From contig USLU01000009.1 of NCBI GenBank assembly GCA_900555635.1, forward strand, positions 62,001-126,000: DNA of 64,000 bases, read 5' to 3'. Below are positions 63,402 to 64,000 of this stretch, in pieces. The translations under genes and the position numbers were made by a program. This DNA is from an uncultured Bacteroides sp. Its GTDB lineage: Bacteria; Bacteroidota; Bacteroidia; Bacteroidales; Bacteroidaceae. The notes under the pieces were generated by a model, which had not been told where the DNA came from, searched no databases, and saw only the letters and a program-made list of their open reading frames with translations. The number at the start of each line of letters is the position of its first letter. The first letter of the stretch is position 1.

Positions 63402-64000
63402 TTAATTGATTTCATTTGGCCAAAAGGCAGGCTTCTCAAGAGAAGCACCTAAGTATCTTACATCTGTACATCCTCTGGGTGCCCATTTAAGTGGTGAGCT
63501 TACCGCTATAGCATACCCCATCATATACATTTCAAAATATGAATGTTTATTGGGGTCTACAAAATCGCAATCGTATGGATTTTCATATTGTATGTCATTA
63601 GTAGAAATGAATATACGGTATTGCGATATATTCATGTTAACCCCTACATAGCCTATAGCCTGCTTATTAGAATTACTACAAGTGATATTTGTAGGGAGTT
63701 CCGATGGTTGAGGGGTAAATATCCCTCCCATTCCTTCATCTAATTTTACCTTTTCCTGGTAATACTCATATTCACCTATCGATATTTTTCGTTGCTTCAT
63801 TAATGTACTGTAATATCGGGAGACACGATTATTAGTATGATCTATAGAATAAATCCGCTTATCTTTCACTTGATTCTTCATACTTAATTCTGTAGTACCT
63901 ACGACAATATTAGATGATTCATTATGGCACCATCCCAGTTCGTATGGAGCCGTATCATACGTAATTACTTTATCAGCTGTTGGGTCATAAATGTCCAAAA
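63402..64000 (-). CDS. DUF4249 protein, N-terminal part beyond window
   Basis: The C-terminal ~199 residues of a DUF4249 protein are visible: YYQEKVKLDEGMGGIFTPQPSELPTNITC and GYVGVNMNISQYRIFI, ending WPNEIN. The gene continues past position 64000, so the start and lipobox are not seen. DUF4249 proteins are Bacteroidetes lipoproteins, commonly next to TonB-plug-like proteins such as the gene 12 bp downstream. No frameshift is visible in this part. Confidence 0.82.
   Translation of the reverse strand, partial: LDIYDPTADKVITYDTAPYELGWCHNESSNIVVGTTELSMKNQVKDKRIYSIDHTNNRVSRYYSTLMKQRKISIGEYEYYQEKVKLDEGMGGIFTPQPSELPTNITCSNSNKQAIGYVGVNMNISQYRIFISTNDIQYENPYDCDFVDPNKHSYFEMYMMGYAIAVSSPLKWAPRGCTDVRYLGASLEKPAFWPNEIN

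Overview
The window reads as a chromosomal segment of a gut Bacteroides (order Bacteroidales). The reasons are SusC/SusD outer-membrane proteins with an ECF sigma/FecR pair, Bacteroidales-restricted families (DUF3836, DUF4270, DUF4907, DUF4249, DUF4294, DUF6078, DUF3098), and promoters with the Bacteroides -7 box TAnnTTTG, several spaced about 20 bp from a TTTG -33 box. No rRNA, tRNA, insertion sequence or CRISPR array is visible. Species is not claimed.

Layout. 1-4.1 kb (minus): housekeeping cluster queA (cut by the window edge), truB, uppP, DUF3098, ftsX and a zinc-ribbon methyltransferase. 4.2-8.2 kb (plus): two DUF3857/transglutaminase-like secreted proteins, the first lacking the catalytic Cys and His. 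8.2-14.7 kb: an AT-rich accessory insert with a palindromic element and one 1846-aa DUF4011-helicase-Vsr-DUF3320 protein, the single-gene antiphage defence architecture called Hhe. 14.7-25.7 kb: DUF6078, DUF3836, miaB, a putative small RNA, a CoA-transferase, dacB/TlpA/DUF2007, lpdA and a lipoprotein. 25.7-31.1 kb: a DUF4907/Kelch/DUF4270/outer-membrane-barrel locus beside a LytTR regulator with a dead receiver, and a PH-like membrane protein. 31.2-43.7 kb: nadB, a soluble four-PAS hybrid kinase with an AraC regulator, rubrerythrin, a SulP transporter, a membrane-anchored nuclease, flavin reductase, radical SAM protein and an HhH/beta-barrel protein. 43.8-52.1 kb: DUF4294 and a polysaccharide utilisation locus (ECF sigma, GH16, SusD, SusC, FecR). 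52.4-53.6 kb: two more DUF3836 genes. 53.7-58.6 kb: a five-gene operon LemA-DUF3137-DUF1266-unknown-cytosolic trypsin-like protease. 58.9-64 kb: DUF3267, a histidine kinase with a duplicated sensory half, an MG2/plug-like protein and a cut DUF4249 gene.

The strongest non-obvious signals are regulatory. Two DUF3836 genes 37 kb apart share a near-perfect sigma-54 promoter with an upstream dyad at exactly the same distance. A third DUF3836 gene and the DUF3267 gene share three 11-bp direct repeats placed identically relative to the -7 box. Both point to envelope or stress regulons built on small secreted or membrane proteins of unknown function. The best candidates for undescribed biology are these two regulons, the duplicated-sensor kinase next to DUF3267, and the LemA/DUF3137/DUF1266/zinc-ribbon protease operon. 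All calls rest on reading the sequence and recalled family knowledge; no database search was run.
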